Positions 8,085-16,098 of a stretch of DNA of 53,057 nucleotides are shown here, piece after piece. Both the position numbers and the translations under genes were made by a program. Source of the stretch: Gammaproteobacteria bacterium (GTDB lineage: Bacteria > Pseudomonadota > Gammaproteobacteria > Pseudomonadales > Pseudohongiellaceae); assembly GCA_018661465.1 (NCBI GenBank), contig JABJIC010000005.1, positions 1-53,057 on the forward strand, in the 5' to 3' direction. The notes under the pieces were generated by a model. The model did not search any database and was not told the origin of the DNA. It saw nothing but the letters and a program-made list of their open reading frames with translations. Position 1 is the stretch's first letter, and each line of letters begins with the position of its first letter.

Positions 8085-8636
8085 TTGATTTGGGACCTGC
8101 TTGTTCGTGTTTTTCACTGGGCGCTGGCGGTGTTTTTTCTGTTGGCATATTCTCTGGCCGGAAGTCGGTTAAGTCTGCATGTTCATGTTGGTTATACTGT
8201 TGGCTTGTTGGTCTTGTTTCGAATCATTTGGGGAGTGATCGGCTCCGACTCTGCCCGTTTTGCCAACTTCCTGGTAACACCACAGAAATCCCTAAGGTAT
8301 CTATTGGAGATGGTTAGCGGCAGTTCCGTTCATTTTTTAGGGCACAACCCCGCTGGAGCGGCAATGATAGTTGCTCTATTGAGCTGTCTGCTGGCGACGA
8401 CTCTGTCCGGGATAGCTCTATTTGCATTAGAGGGAAGTGGGCCATTGGCGAATACGTTTGTAGCTACCTGGCCTGGAGGGCTGTTGGCTAATGTTCATGA
8501 CCTTGCAGCAGACATTTGTCTTGTTCTGGTTATACTGCATGTGTTCGGTGTATTCATTAGTAGTGTTTTTAACAAAGAAAATTTGATCAAATCGATGATT
8601 ACAGGAAAGAAGAAAATACGGAGTGAATTGTCTTGA
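8085..8636 (+). CDS. Cytochrome b561-type membrane cytochrome b
   Basis: A 183-aa di-heme b-type cytochrome with four transmembrane helices. It opens with the family signature WDLLVRVFHWALA and has further heme-ligand His candidates in SLHVHVGYTVGL, NVHDLAADICL and VILHVFGVF. In this family it passes quinone-pool electrons to periplasmic cytochromes. The start used is TTG at 8085; an in-frame stop at 8025 leaves no ATG or GTG upstream. It overlaps the SHP gene by 4 bases (ttga), indicating translational coupling. It belongs to a b561-SHP-DHC operon like that known from Rhodobacter sphaeroides and Shewanella. Confidence 0.88.
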   Translation: MIWDLLVRVFHWALAVFFLLAYSLAGSRLSLHVHVGYTVGLLVLFRIIWGVIGSDSARFANFLVTPQKSLRYLLEMVSGSSVHFLGHNPAGAAMIVALLSCLLATTLSGIALFALEGSGPLANTFVATWPGGLLANVHDLAADICLVLVILHVFGVFISSVFNKENLIKSMITGKKKIRSELS

Positions 8637-9043
8637 GTTGGCAATCATCCATCAGGTGTCGGCTATATAGTGCAGTGGCACTGTTACTACTCGGCAGTAC
8701 AGCGATACTTTATGCGTCGGAAGTTTCGGATGCAATGATCGTGGAGCTCCAGGCTGAAGCGGAACGTCCGTTCAGTGTAGAGGCTGGTTCCACGACTTGG
8801 TTCGCAGAACAAGCCAATGGACGTTCTTGTACTTCTTGTCATGGAGAATTACTCTCTTCTATTGGCAGTCATGAAAAAACTGGCAAACGCATCGAGCCAA
8901 TGGCTCCTTCGATAAATCCAGACAGATTGACCGATAGACGAAAGATTAACAAATGGTTTTTGCGAAATTGTAAATGGACCTACGGCAGAGAATGTACAGC
9001 GCAGGAGAAGGGAGATATCCTTCTCTGGTTGAGTGAGCAGTAA
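8633..9043 (+). CDS. SHP-type monoheme cytochrome c (DUF1924)
   Basis: A 136-aa exported protein with TTG start inside the b561 stop and cggag nine bases upstream. A signal peptide ends near LYASE. It has one heme motif CTSCH (66-70), then the SHP signature TGKRIEPMAPSINPDRLTD and KWFLRNC..GRECT..EKGDILLWL. SHP (sphaeroides heme protein) uses an Asn as the labile sixth heme ligand and can bind O2 or NO. Asn112 in RNC is the equivalent, and Cys113/Cys121 match its disulfide. Linkage with b561 and DHC supports the assignment. The physiological substrate is unsettled. Confidence 0.85.
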   Translation: MSWQSSIRCRLYSAVALLLLGSTAILYASEVSDAMIVELQAEAERPFSVEAGSTTWFAEQANGRSCTSCHGELLSSIGSHEKTGKRIEPMAPSINPDRLTDRRKINKWFLRNCKWTYGRECTAQEKGDILLWLSEQ

Positions 9044-9125
9044 ATCATATTGAAATAAATCAAATTCGATTTGCTGGTTAAATTGGTAATATTAGTTAAC
9101 TCAGAATAGATGAAGGGTTGTGGAA

Positions 9126-9665
9126 ATGAATATGCAAGCTGGAAAAACTCAGCAGTCAATTGGCGCGATAATATTGAGCTTAATTCTCCTCTTTGGTGCT
9201 GGTGGGGTTCTTGTTTATGGATTGGAAGAAGGAGAAATCTATCAGCCAGATGAACTGTACGTAGAGGAATGTGGTGCCTGTCATTATGCCTATCCAGCTG
9301 GAATGCTACCGGCGAATAGCTGGACAAGAATTATGAGCGGGCTTGAAGATCACTTTGGGGATAACGCTGAGACTGATGAAGAAACGGCGTCCTATGTCAG
9401 TAACTATCTTGTAGAAAACGCCTTAACTCCTGGCCAATCTTCCAAGTGGAGTGGGCTGTTGAGAAACATGCCAAATGAGCCACCCTTGAGAATTACTGAA
9501 CTTCCAGGCTTTATACAAATGCACGAGCCAGAACTGGAATTGATAGAGGGTCTGGATATGGGGATGGAGTTTTTTAGCCCATGTGAAGATTGTCATCGCC
9601 AGGCAGAGCAGGGTTTGTTTGACAAAGAATTGCTTTCCCGTGGATATGGGCCGACGGCTCGTTAG
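9126..9665 (+). CDS. Diheme cytochrome c (DHC family)
   Basis: About 179 aa from the ATG at 9126, eight bases after aaggg; a GTG at 9120 is the alternative. An N-terminal hydrophobic segment (IGAIILSLILLFGAGGVLVYG) exports or anchors it. Heme motifs are CGACH and CEDCH. It is the third gene of the b561-SHP-DHC operon and, by family knowledge, relays electrons between the cytochrome b and SHP. It is paralogous to the divergent gene at 7264-7821. Confidence 0.87.
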   Translation: MNMQAGKTQQSIGAIILSLILLFGAGGVLVYGLEEGEIYQPDELYVEECGACHYAYPAGMLPANSWTRIMSGLEDHFGDNAETDEETASYVSNYLVENALTPGQSSKWSGLLRNMPNEPPLRITELPGFIQMHEPELELIEGLDMGMEFFSPCEDCHRQAEQGLFDKELLSRGYGPTAR

Positions 9666-9667
9666 TC

Positions 9668-9693
9668 TTTGAGCGCCACAATTGGCGCTTTTC
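9668..9693 (+). terminator. Terminator of the b561-SHP-DHC operon
   Basis: A 6-bp stem (agcgcc 9672-9677 / ggcgct 9684-9689) with a 6-base loop, followed by a short T run. It lies just after the DHC stop codon. Confidence 0.7.
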
Positions 9694-9750
9694 TATACCT
9701 GAATAAAATTGAAAGTATCATTCACTTGAATCTTACTGGGAGATTGTCTA

Positions 9751-9898
9751 TTGTGTTGCCACCTGCGTCAGGTGCCAATAGTGGAAGTGATTCCGCATTG
9801 GGTAAACGGGAAGACTGGTGAGAATCCAGCGCTGCCCCCGCAACGGTAAACTAGTTGATCTAAGCTAGCGAGTCCGACACCGGCCTGAAACAGACTAC
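9751..9898 (+). ncRNA. Cobalamin (adenosylcobalamin) riboswitch
   Basis: It contains the conserved core aaacgggaa, then ggtgagaatcc, the B12 box gctgcccccgcaacggtaa around 9831-9849, and the closing segment gagtccgacaccggcctga. The order and spacing match cobalamin riboswitches. It lies about 130 bases upstream of a BtuB-like receptor, its usual target. High cobalamin should repress expression. Sequence after 9898 (ctacgtcat.. / ..gatgtag) can form competing hairpins and is the likely expression platform. Confidence 0.93.
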
Positions 9899-10028
9899 GT
9901 CATTGCCTTGCGATGACACAAACGATGTAGCGGAGGGCTCGTCGGTAGTCGGTTATCTTGCCTCGGCATTCTGGCCCCTACTTTTTGTCTCTCCCTCATG
10001 AAATTTAATTTTCATCGAGGAAATCACA

Positions 10029-11837
10029 ATGAAACTAATACCATACTCATCACTATTGGTGAGCACTTGCTTGAGCGCGTCTATAGCCCTGGCGCAGAAT
10101 GATGCTGAAGAAATACTGGTGGTGGCTAATCGCATTGAGCAATCAAGCAATTCGGTTATGGCTGCTACCACAGTCATCGATAAAGATAGCATCCGACGGT
10201 CGTTTGCACAGAACCTGGCAGAGTTGTTGGCGGTGGTTCCCGGCATGCAGTTCTCACAATCGGGAGGACAGGGCGCGCAAACCAGTCTATTTTTGAGAGG
10301 GACAGAATCTGATCATACTCTGGTAATGATAGATGGCGTGCAGATGTCCACAAGCACAGGTCTTGCCGCGCGGTTGGAATTTATTCCGCTGGATCAGATA
10401 GAACGGATTGAAATTGTTCGTGGTCCTCGATCCAGTGTATACGGCTCCGAGGCAATCGGTGGAGTGTTGAATATTATTACTCAACCTCAAGTTGAGGAAG
10501 ATTTTTCAGGCACATTAAATTTCCTGCTAGGAACTGAGAGTAGCAGTGATAGAAATTTGGGATTACAAGGAAAGGTTGGGAATACCACACTCTCTTTGAG
10601 CGCTTCGCATCGAGAAACTGATGGTATAGATTTTCGAGAAAGTGGAAGTCCAGATGATGATGGATACGAGAATGATTCTGTAGCCTTTTCGCTGACCCAT
10701 CAATTTGATGATCGCCTTAGCTTTTCCTCCAGCTACTCCAATTTCGATGCTAACTCAGACTATGATGATGGTCTGGTTGAAACTAACAGTGAGCAACTGT
10801 CTGCAACTCTTTCGGCCGTGGTTTCCGAGAACTGGGATATGAGTTTGGTTGCTGAGAAATTTGAGGAAGACAATGTGGACGCTGGAAGCTTCGGTACCAC
10901 GATTAGTAATTCAGAGAACCGAAAAATTAGTTTGCAGAATGTCTATTCTATCGATCAAAGCAATATATTCTCATTTGGCATTGATCATCAGGAGCAGGCG
11001 TTGCATTACTCTACTTTTGGCGCCCTTCAATCTAATACCTCCAGGGATAATGATGGAGTTTATGGTGTTTTCATACATGAGAGTGAACCCCTGGACTTCA
11101 CGCTATCGCTACGAAATGATGACAACGAACGCTTTGGTAGTCACAGCACAGGCAGTATTGCTCTCGGTCGTGATTTCTCTGACACATTACGAGCATGGGT
11201 GAGTTACGGTACCGCGTTCAAGGCGCCGAATTTGATCGATCTCTATGTAGATTTTCCTTCCTTTTTCTTCTTTGCCAATCCTGATCTGAAACCAGAAACC
11301 TCAGAGAGCTTAGAGCTGAGTGTGCAGGGGCAAGCCTGGGGCGCGCAATGGCAGGTGAATGTTTTTCGCAATGATATCGAAGACCTGATCTCAACAGATG
11401 CTTCTTTTACCAGCCTGGCAAATATTCAGAAGGCTCGTATCGATGGTGTAGAAGCTACTGTCAGTACCCGTATAGCCCAGTGGCAAATGAATGCGGCATT
11501 GACTGTGATGGATCATGAAAACCTGAGCACTGGCGCCAATCTTTTGAGGCGGCCAGAGCAGACGCTTTCCTTGAATGTTTCCCGTGAATTTGGATCACTG
11601 GATTTAGCTGTAAATTTTATGACTCAGAATGAACACCTCGATATTGATCCTCTTAGTTTTGGTGCCTCACAAGTTGGCGGTTATGGAATTATTAGCCTGA
11701 TTGCAGGTTACCAAATAAGTGAAGAGTTCGGTCTACGTCTGCGTATTGGGAATTTGACAGATAAGGAATATCAAATTGTCGATGGCTTCAATACATACGG
11801 CCGCACGGCGCAGCTGTCACTGAATTATCGTTTCTAG
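10029..11837 (+). CDS. btuB: TonB-dependent vitamin B12 receptor BtuB
   Basis: A 602-aa outer-membrane protein with a signal peptide ending IALAQ. The TonB box EEILVVANRIEQ is at the mature N terminus. The plug domain has LRGTESDHTLVMIDGVQM and IERIEIVRGPRSSVYGSEAIGGVLNIIT. A 22-strand barrel of typical length ends in an aromatic terminal strand (QLSLNYRF). The upstream cobalamin riboswitch fixes the ligand as a corrinoid with high confidence. The ribosome site is gagga before the ATG. No btuFCD genes are adjacent, so transport across the inner membrane is encoded elsewhere. Confidence 0.95.
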   Translation: MKLIPYSSLLVSTCLSASIALAQNDAEEILVVANRIEQSSNSVMAATTVIDKDSIRRSFAQNLAELLAVVPGMQFSQSGGQGAQTSLFLRGTESDHTLVMIDGVQMSTSTGLAARLEFIPLDQIERIEIVRGPRSSVYGSEAIGGVLNIITQPQVEEDFSGTLNFLLGTESSSDRNLGLQGKVGNTTLSLSASHRETDGIDFRESGSPDDDGYENDSVAFSLTHQFDDRLSFSSSYSNFDANSDYDDGLVETNSEQLSATLSAVVSENWDMSLVAEKFEEDNVDAGSFGTTISNSENRKISLQNVYSIDQSNIFSFGIDHQEQALHYSTFGALQSNTSRDNDGVYGVFIHESEPLDFTLSLRNDDNERFGSHSTGSIALGRDFSDTLRAWVSYGTAFKAPNLIDLYVDFPSFFFFANPDLKPETSESLELSVQGQAWGAQWQVNVFRNDIEDLISTDASFTSLANIQKARIDGVEATVSTRIAQWQMNAALTVMDHENLSTGANLLRRPEQTLSLNVSREFGSLDLAVNFMTQNEHLDIDPLSFGASQVGGYGIISLIAGYQISEEFGLRLRIGNLTDKEYQIVDGFNTYGRTAQLSLNYRF

Positions 11838-11924
11838 AGATAGCGATGGCGAAGCCTCAGTCGATCCGAAGCTGGTAACAGGATTGAGTAGGGAGAGTTT
11901 TTGAGCTTAGATAACTCAATAAAT

Positions 11925-11956
11925 AAAAACGGCGATGATTACCATCGCCGTTTTTT
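11925..11956. terminator. Bidirectional terminator between btuB and the methyltransferase gene
   Basis: An 8-bp GC-rich stem (cggcgatg 11930-11937 / catcgccg 11943-11950) with a 5-base loop, flanked by A5 on the left and T6 on the right. It serves the two convergent genes. Confidence 0.9.
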
Positions 11957-11967
11957 AAGATCTTCTT

Positions 11968-12717
11968 TTACATTGACGGCTTGCGATAGAGATGAACTAC
12001 TCTATCGGTATTGCCTCGAATTGCGGGGTCACTCATGGGGACTATCAATGGGTCACCCCCATTACGAAGGATATTGCTTTCTTCGACAAATTCGAAACCT
12101 GCCTTAGCCATAGCAAAACGTATTACACCTGGATCAATGCGATGCAGAGTGTTAGCTACTTCGACACTGTTTCCTGCAGTAGCTGCGTGATCTACGATCC
12201 CGAGTACACCGCCGGGTTTAATGCTTGCATAGATTGCTGCTAGAAAATTGTCAGCATCAATTGCAGGCCAGCTCTCTTCGGCGTAGTAGAGGTCGTGAAA
12301 CCCAAGAACGAAGACAGCAGCATCGAATGAATTAGCATCAAAATTAGTAGCATTAGCTTCAGCTACCATGCTTTCCACATTTGGTAGACGATTGCTCTCT
12401 AGGCGTTCCTCTACGCCAGCACCAACGAAACCATCCCAACCGCCATTATTGTAAAGCGTGACAGAACCTTCAGTGCCGACGGCGTAGCTGAGGATCTCGG
12501 AGTAGTAACCACCACCGGCGAAAATATCCAATACCTTCATGCCTGGTTCTATACCAAAGAATTCCAAAACATCGGCCGGCTTACGGGCGGTATCTCTTGC
12601 TGAGTCGGCTTCGGGTCGAGCGTTGTTTGCAACTGCTCTCTCGATAGCGGTGTGACCGTCGGCAAAGATCTGCGCAGATAGTAGAATTGCTGTAAGTGTT
12701 AGTAGTAGTTTTTTCAT
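11968..12717 (-). CDS. Exported class I SAM-dependent methyltransferase-like protein
   Basis: A 249-aa protein with a clear signal peptide (MKKLLLTLTAILLSAQIFA). It has a Rossmann methyltransferase motif I VLDIFAGGGYYSEIL and post-I region GSVTLYNN. FDAAVFVLGFHDLYY and ..KPGGVLGIVDH complete the core, resembling predicted methyltransferases of the COG4798 type. Export is odd because SAM is not expected in the periplasm. The fold may have been kept for another role, or the cofactor may be bound before export. The neighbouring GNAT gene lies 50 bases upstream on the same strand. Confidence 0.75.
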   Translation of the reverse strand: MKKLLLTLTAILLSAQIFADGHTAIERAVANNARPEADSARDTARKPADVLEFFGIEPGMKVLDIFAGGGYYSEILSYAVGTEGSVTLYNNGGWDGFVGAGVEERLESNRLPNVESMVAEANATNFDANSFDAAVFVLGFHDLYYAEESWPAIDADNFLAAIYASIKPGGVLGIVDHAATAGNSVEVANTLHRIDPGVIRFAMAKAGFEFVEESNILRNGGDPLIVPMSDPAIRGNTDRVVHLYRKPSM

Positions 12718-12767
12718 TTCTAACTTCCTTCGCTCTGCAAGAGCTCGTCATGATTCATTATGTTGTG

Positions 12768-13250
12768 CTACAACTCTTTTTCCCAGAACATCGCTTTTCC
12801 AAATGCCGGATCCAATTCATAGTTCCCGAATCCAAATTTGATATATGAGCCCTTAGCAACGGTATTACCCTCAAGAACTTCCAAAGTAATCTTACAGCAA
12901 TTTCTTTCTTTAGCGATTTTTTCAACCTCATCTAATAGAAGGTGGCTAATGCCTTGACCCCGAAAATCTTCAGCTACGACGACATCATGAACATTAATGA
13001 TTGGTTTGCATTTGAATGTAGAAAAAACTTCAAAGCAGTTAATCAAACCAGCAGGCTTTCCAGAAACATAGCAGATGGCACTGAATGCATGTGGGATTTT
13101 ATTCAGTTCATTGGCTAATTTAGCTCTAATATCCTCTGACAAAGGCTTGCCACCGCCCATGGGGTCGGAGGCGTAACAATTCATAAGGTAGCCAATATCA
13201 GCCGCGTGTTTCCTATCTGTGTAAACCGCCCTTTCTATAGTATGGGTCAT
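12768..13250 (-). CDS. GNAT-family N-acetyltransferase
   Basis: A 160-aa protein with the acetyl-CoA binding motif A (VVAEDFRGQGISHLLLDEVEKIAKERNC) and the later strand LEVLEGNTVAKGSYIKFGF. Such enzymes acetylate small molecules or proteins; the substrate cannot be told. A strong gaggaacag ribosome site precedes the ATG. It is likely cotranscribed with the exported methyltransferase downstream. Confidence 0.8.
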   Translation of the reverse strand: MTHTIERAVYTDRKHAADIGYLMNCYASDPMGGGKPLSEDIRAKLANELNKIPHAFSAICYVSGKPAGLINCFEVFSTFKCKPIINVHDVVVAEDFRGQGISHLLLDEVEKIAKERNCCKITLEVLEGNTVAKGSYIKFGFGNYELDPAFGKAMFWEKEL

Positions 13251-13390
13251 CTGTTCCTCAATTCATTGCTGACACAAAGTGTCCTTTTGATCTGATAATT
13301 ATGCTGTAGATTGCATCAGCCTTCTAGCAAGGATATTTAATGATCTAGGTCAATTTGCTCTTGGTTTTAGTTAAGTATTTCTGGCTCAAA

Positions 13391-13438
13391 CCGCTATATA
13401 TAGTGTTCAATATCAATCTTGACCCATATATATAGTAA
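13391..13438 (+). promoter_or_regulatory. Pair of NrdR boxes upstream of nrdB
   Basis: Two 16-base near-palindromes with a TATATATA core: ccgctatatatagtgt (13391-13406) and cccatatatatagtaa (13423-13438). The start-to-start distance is 32 bases, about three helical turns. This matches the paired NrdR operator (acaCwATATATwGtgt) that represses ribonucleotide reductase genes. The second box is more degenerate. The nrdB start lies 22 bases further on. Confidence 0.85.
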
Positions 13439-13460
13439 ATTGACATTCCGGGGGGGATAA

Positions 13461-14588
13461 ATGACTAGCTGGGACCAAATGCTCGACGATCAAAATTCTA
13501 CAGGGGGAGCTGGCTCAGTGGCCGCGCCTGACCCCCAGCTCAATGAGCAGGCGGATGTCCGTACTCAGCTGAATAAATTGAGCCCCACTCAATCTGTTCG
13601 GGCAGAAGACAAACGCGTAATCAATGGCTCCTCAGATATTAACCAGCTCGCGCCGTTCAAATATCCTTGGGCATGGCAGTATTTCCTCGATGCCAATAAG
13701 AATCATTGGACGCCGTTAGACGTTAGCATGGCTCAAGATATCTACGACTATAAACACAAGCTGACTGAGCCTGAAATCCACATGTACGAAAATGTACTCT
13801 CTTATTTGACCACTTCAGACATTCTGGCAATGCGAAATATTGGGCTGGCCGTAATGGAAAAGATGACAGCGCCAGAATTGCAAATATACCAGGCACGACA
13901 GGTTTATGAAGAGGCCTTACACACCTGGACTTACCAACATTGTATAGAGAGCCTCGGCCTCGATCAGGGTGAAGTCTATAATCGCTATCGCGTCGTTCCA
14001 GCTATTAATAAGAAAATCCAGATGGCAAACAACAGGCTTGAGTCGATTTTGCGTAGTGATATCGACCTGAATGACTCCGATGAATTACAAAATTTCATCC
14101 TGGCCTATATGTTTTTCGCAGCAGTCTTCGAAGGCGTTTGGTTTTTTAATGGATTCAGTCCTGTTTTTGCCCTGCAGCGACGAGGGTTGATGAAGGGTAC
14201 AGCCGAACAATTTCAATACATCATGCGTGATGAAGTGATGCACTGCGGATTTGGGATACGGGTCATTTCGCAAATCCTGATTGAAAACGAGATCAAGCTG
14301 GACCTGAAAGCGATACGCAACATGTGGGATGAAGCTGAAGCTGCAGAAGGAGAGTATGCTCACTATATTCTTAAGAATCCTGTGCTGGGCTATTCTGTAT
14401 CTGATCACATGGAGCAGTTTCGCTTTATCGCCAATCGTCGCTCGCGCCAGCTGGGACTAGAAGAGCCTTTTCCCAATGCCGTTTGTGCCTTGCCCTGGCT
14501 CGATGAGCAAGCCAATCTACGAAAAGAAAAAAACTTTTTTGAAACCCGGGTTACCGAATATCAGACAGGTGGTTTAGTATGGGATTAG
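13461..14588 (+). CDS. nrdB: Class I ribonucleoside-diphosphate reductase beta subunit
   Basis: A 375-aa R2 subunit that houses the dimetal/tyrosyl-radical cofactor for dNTP synthesis. Predicted metal ligands are Asp120 (TSDILA), Glu151 and His154 (EEALHTWTY), Glu224 (VFEGVW), and Glu258 and His261 (RDEVMHCGFG), with the 34-residue Glu224-Glu258 spacing seen in E. coli. Tyr158 sits four residues after His154, the position of radical Tyr122. The surrounding sequence resembles the Chlamydia-type R2, but with Tyr kept and Asp rather than Glu as first ligand, so a Fe/Fe cofactor is more likely. The tail YQTGGLVWD should bind NrdA. No nrdA is adjacent. Confidence 0.95.
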   Translation: MTSWDQMLDDQNSTGGAGSVAAPDPQLNEQADVRTQLNKLSPTQSVRAEDKRVINGSSDINQLAPFKYPWAWQYFLDANKNHWTPLDVSMAQDIYDYKHKLTEPEIHMYENVLSYLTTSDILAMRNIGLAVMEKMTAPELQIYQARQVYEEALHTWTYQHCIESLGLDQGEVYNRYRVVPAINKKIQMANNRLESILRSDIDLNDSDELQNFILAYMFFAAVFEGVWFFNGFSPVFALQRRGLMKGTAEQFQYIMRDEVMHCGFGIRVISQILIENEIKLDLKAIRNMWDEAEAAEGEYAHYILKNPVLGYSVSDHMEQFRFIANRRSRQLGLEEPFPNAVCALPWLDEQANLRKEKNFFETRVTEYQTGGLVWD

Positions 14589-14596
14589 TCTGTCTT

Positions 14597-14622
14597 GAAT
14601 AGCACGGGCTATTCGTATTTTT
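14597..14622 (+). terminator. Terminator after nrdB
   Basis: A 7-bp stem (gaatagc 14597-14603 / gctattc 14608-14614) followed by gtattttt. A second weaker hairpin (ggcga 14625-14629 / tcgcc 14650-14654, then tttt) follows. Confidence 0.65.
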
Positions 14623-14683
14623 GAGGCGAGGCTTAAGCTTAATTACGCATCGCCTTTTATCCACATATTAGTTGAGTATCCCC

Positions 14684-15880
14684 ATGAATTTTACACCTTC
14701 GCCTGAATTCCAGGAATTCCTTCGTCAAATTACAAAGTACATAGACAAAGAGGTACTACCCTTAGAGAAGCAGCTAAAAGGGAAGTCCTGGTCTGATGTT
14801 GCCACTCAACTCGAACCCCTGAGGCAGGACAATAGAGAAAGGGGGTGGTGGCTTCCGCAGATCGAGAAAGAGCACGGTGGTATGGGCTTAAGTGTTGTCG
14901 AGCATGGCTTGCTGTGTGCGGAAATCGGCAAAACACCTTTCGGTATGTATCTGTTAAACGCACAGGCTCCAGATGCCGGGAATATGGAGATCCTCATCCA
15001 GTATGGAACAGACGAGCAACAGAAACGTTTTCTGAATCCGCTCCTGCAAGGCAATACCCGCAGCAGTTTTTCAATGACCGAACCGGAGCATGCTGGTTCA
15101 AATCCGGTTCACATGAGTACTAGAGCCATAAAAGACGGGGATGACTGGGTCATCAATGGTCATAAATGGTTTTCTAGCTCCGCAGATGGTGCCGACTTCC
15201 TTATCGTCATGGCTGTGACAGATACCTCTGCTGATGCAAATCTTCACTCACGTGCATCCATGATTCTAGTCCCAAGTGATACTCCGGGCGTTAAGCTGGC
15301 GCGCAACATCTCGGTGATGGGCCATGCGGGAGATGGGTATGTGGGCCATGCGGAAATATACTATGACGATGTACGCGTACCTATCGCCAATACGCTGGGA
15401 GGAGAAGGACTTGGTTTTACAATTGCTCAGGATCGTCTCGGACCTGGCCGCATTCATCATTGTATGCGTTGGATGGGAATCTGTGAGCGCTGCTTCGATA
15501 TCATGTGCACTCATGTCGTCAACAGGGAAACTGCTCCAGGTACTACACTTGCCTCCAAGCAATTTGTTCAGGGATGGATTGCGGAAAGCAGAGCAGAAAT
15601 TAATGCAGCGAGACTGATGGTATTGGATGCAGCTTGGAAAATTGAGACCCTCGGCAAAGAGCAGGCTCGAACAGAAATCAGCCTGATCAAATTCTATTGC
15701 GCTAATGTGCTCAACAGAGTGATCGACAGAGCCTTGCAATCTTTAGGTGCAGCAGGCATGACGGATGACTTTCCCATTGAGAGTTATTACCGCAGTGAAA
15801 GAGCCGCTCGCATCTATGATGGAGCAGATGAAGTACACAAGATTAGTGCTGCAAAACAAATCTTGAAAAAATACAGGTAG
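14684..15880 (+). CDS. Acyl-CoA dehydrogenase family protein (ACAD10/11-like)
   Basis: About 398 aa from the ATG at 14684 (a TTG at 14672 is in frame). It is an FAD flavoprotein introducing a double bond into acyl-CoA esters, in the cytoplasm. Seen are the N-terminal helical domain, FSMTEPEHAGSNP (FAD/substrate motif), WVINGHKWFSSSADGADF, and a C-terminal RIYDGADEVHKISAAKQIL. The YDGADEVH ending with Asp is typical of the ACAD10/11 branch rather than classic medium-chain enzymes. The true substrate chain is unknown. It stands alone, so its pathway partners are elsewhere. Confidence 0.9.
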   Translation: MNFTPSPEFQEFLRQITKYIDKEVLPLEKQLKGKSWSDVATQLEPLRQDNRERGWWLPQIEKEHGGMGLSVVEHGLLCAEIGKTPFGMYLLNAQAPDAGNMEILIQYGTDEQQKRFLNPLLQGNTRSSFSMTEPEHAGSNPVHMSTRAIKDGDDWVINGHKWFSSSADGADFLIVMAVTDTSADANLHSRASMILVPSDTPGVKLARNISVMGHAGDGYVGHAEIYYDDVRVPIANTLGGEGLGFTIAQDRLGPGRIHHCMRWMGICERCFDIMCTHVVNRETAPGTTLASKQFVQGWIAESRAEINAARLMVLDAAWKIETLGKEQARTEISLIKFYCANVLNRVIDRALQSLGAAGMTDDFPIESYYRSERAARIYDGADEVHKISAAKQILKKYR

Positions 15881-16098
15881 TCGGTAGAAGTGCGTCAGCA
15901 TTGATAGCAGTTCTCCAGATTGTAATATCGCTAGCTAAAGCGCTCCCATGTTGCCTGGACTACTGTATAAAGCAGACACTTTGTGTGCTTACTGACATTA
16001 ATGGAGCATGAGGCTTTGAACGGTACATAGCTATCTATTACTATGGATAATTCCAGCAGCAGGATAAGAAGCAGCACTAATCAAAGGCAGGTAAAAAT

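Noticed and set aside
13271..13283. Short palindrome gacacaaagtgtc
   Set aside because: Arms are only five bases and no conserved regulator motif fits; a similar block near 15973 is imperfect.
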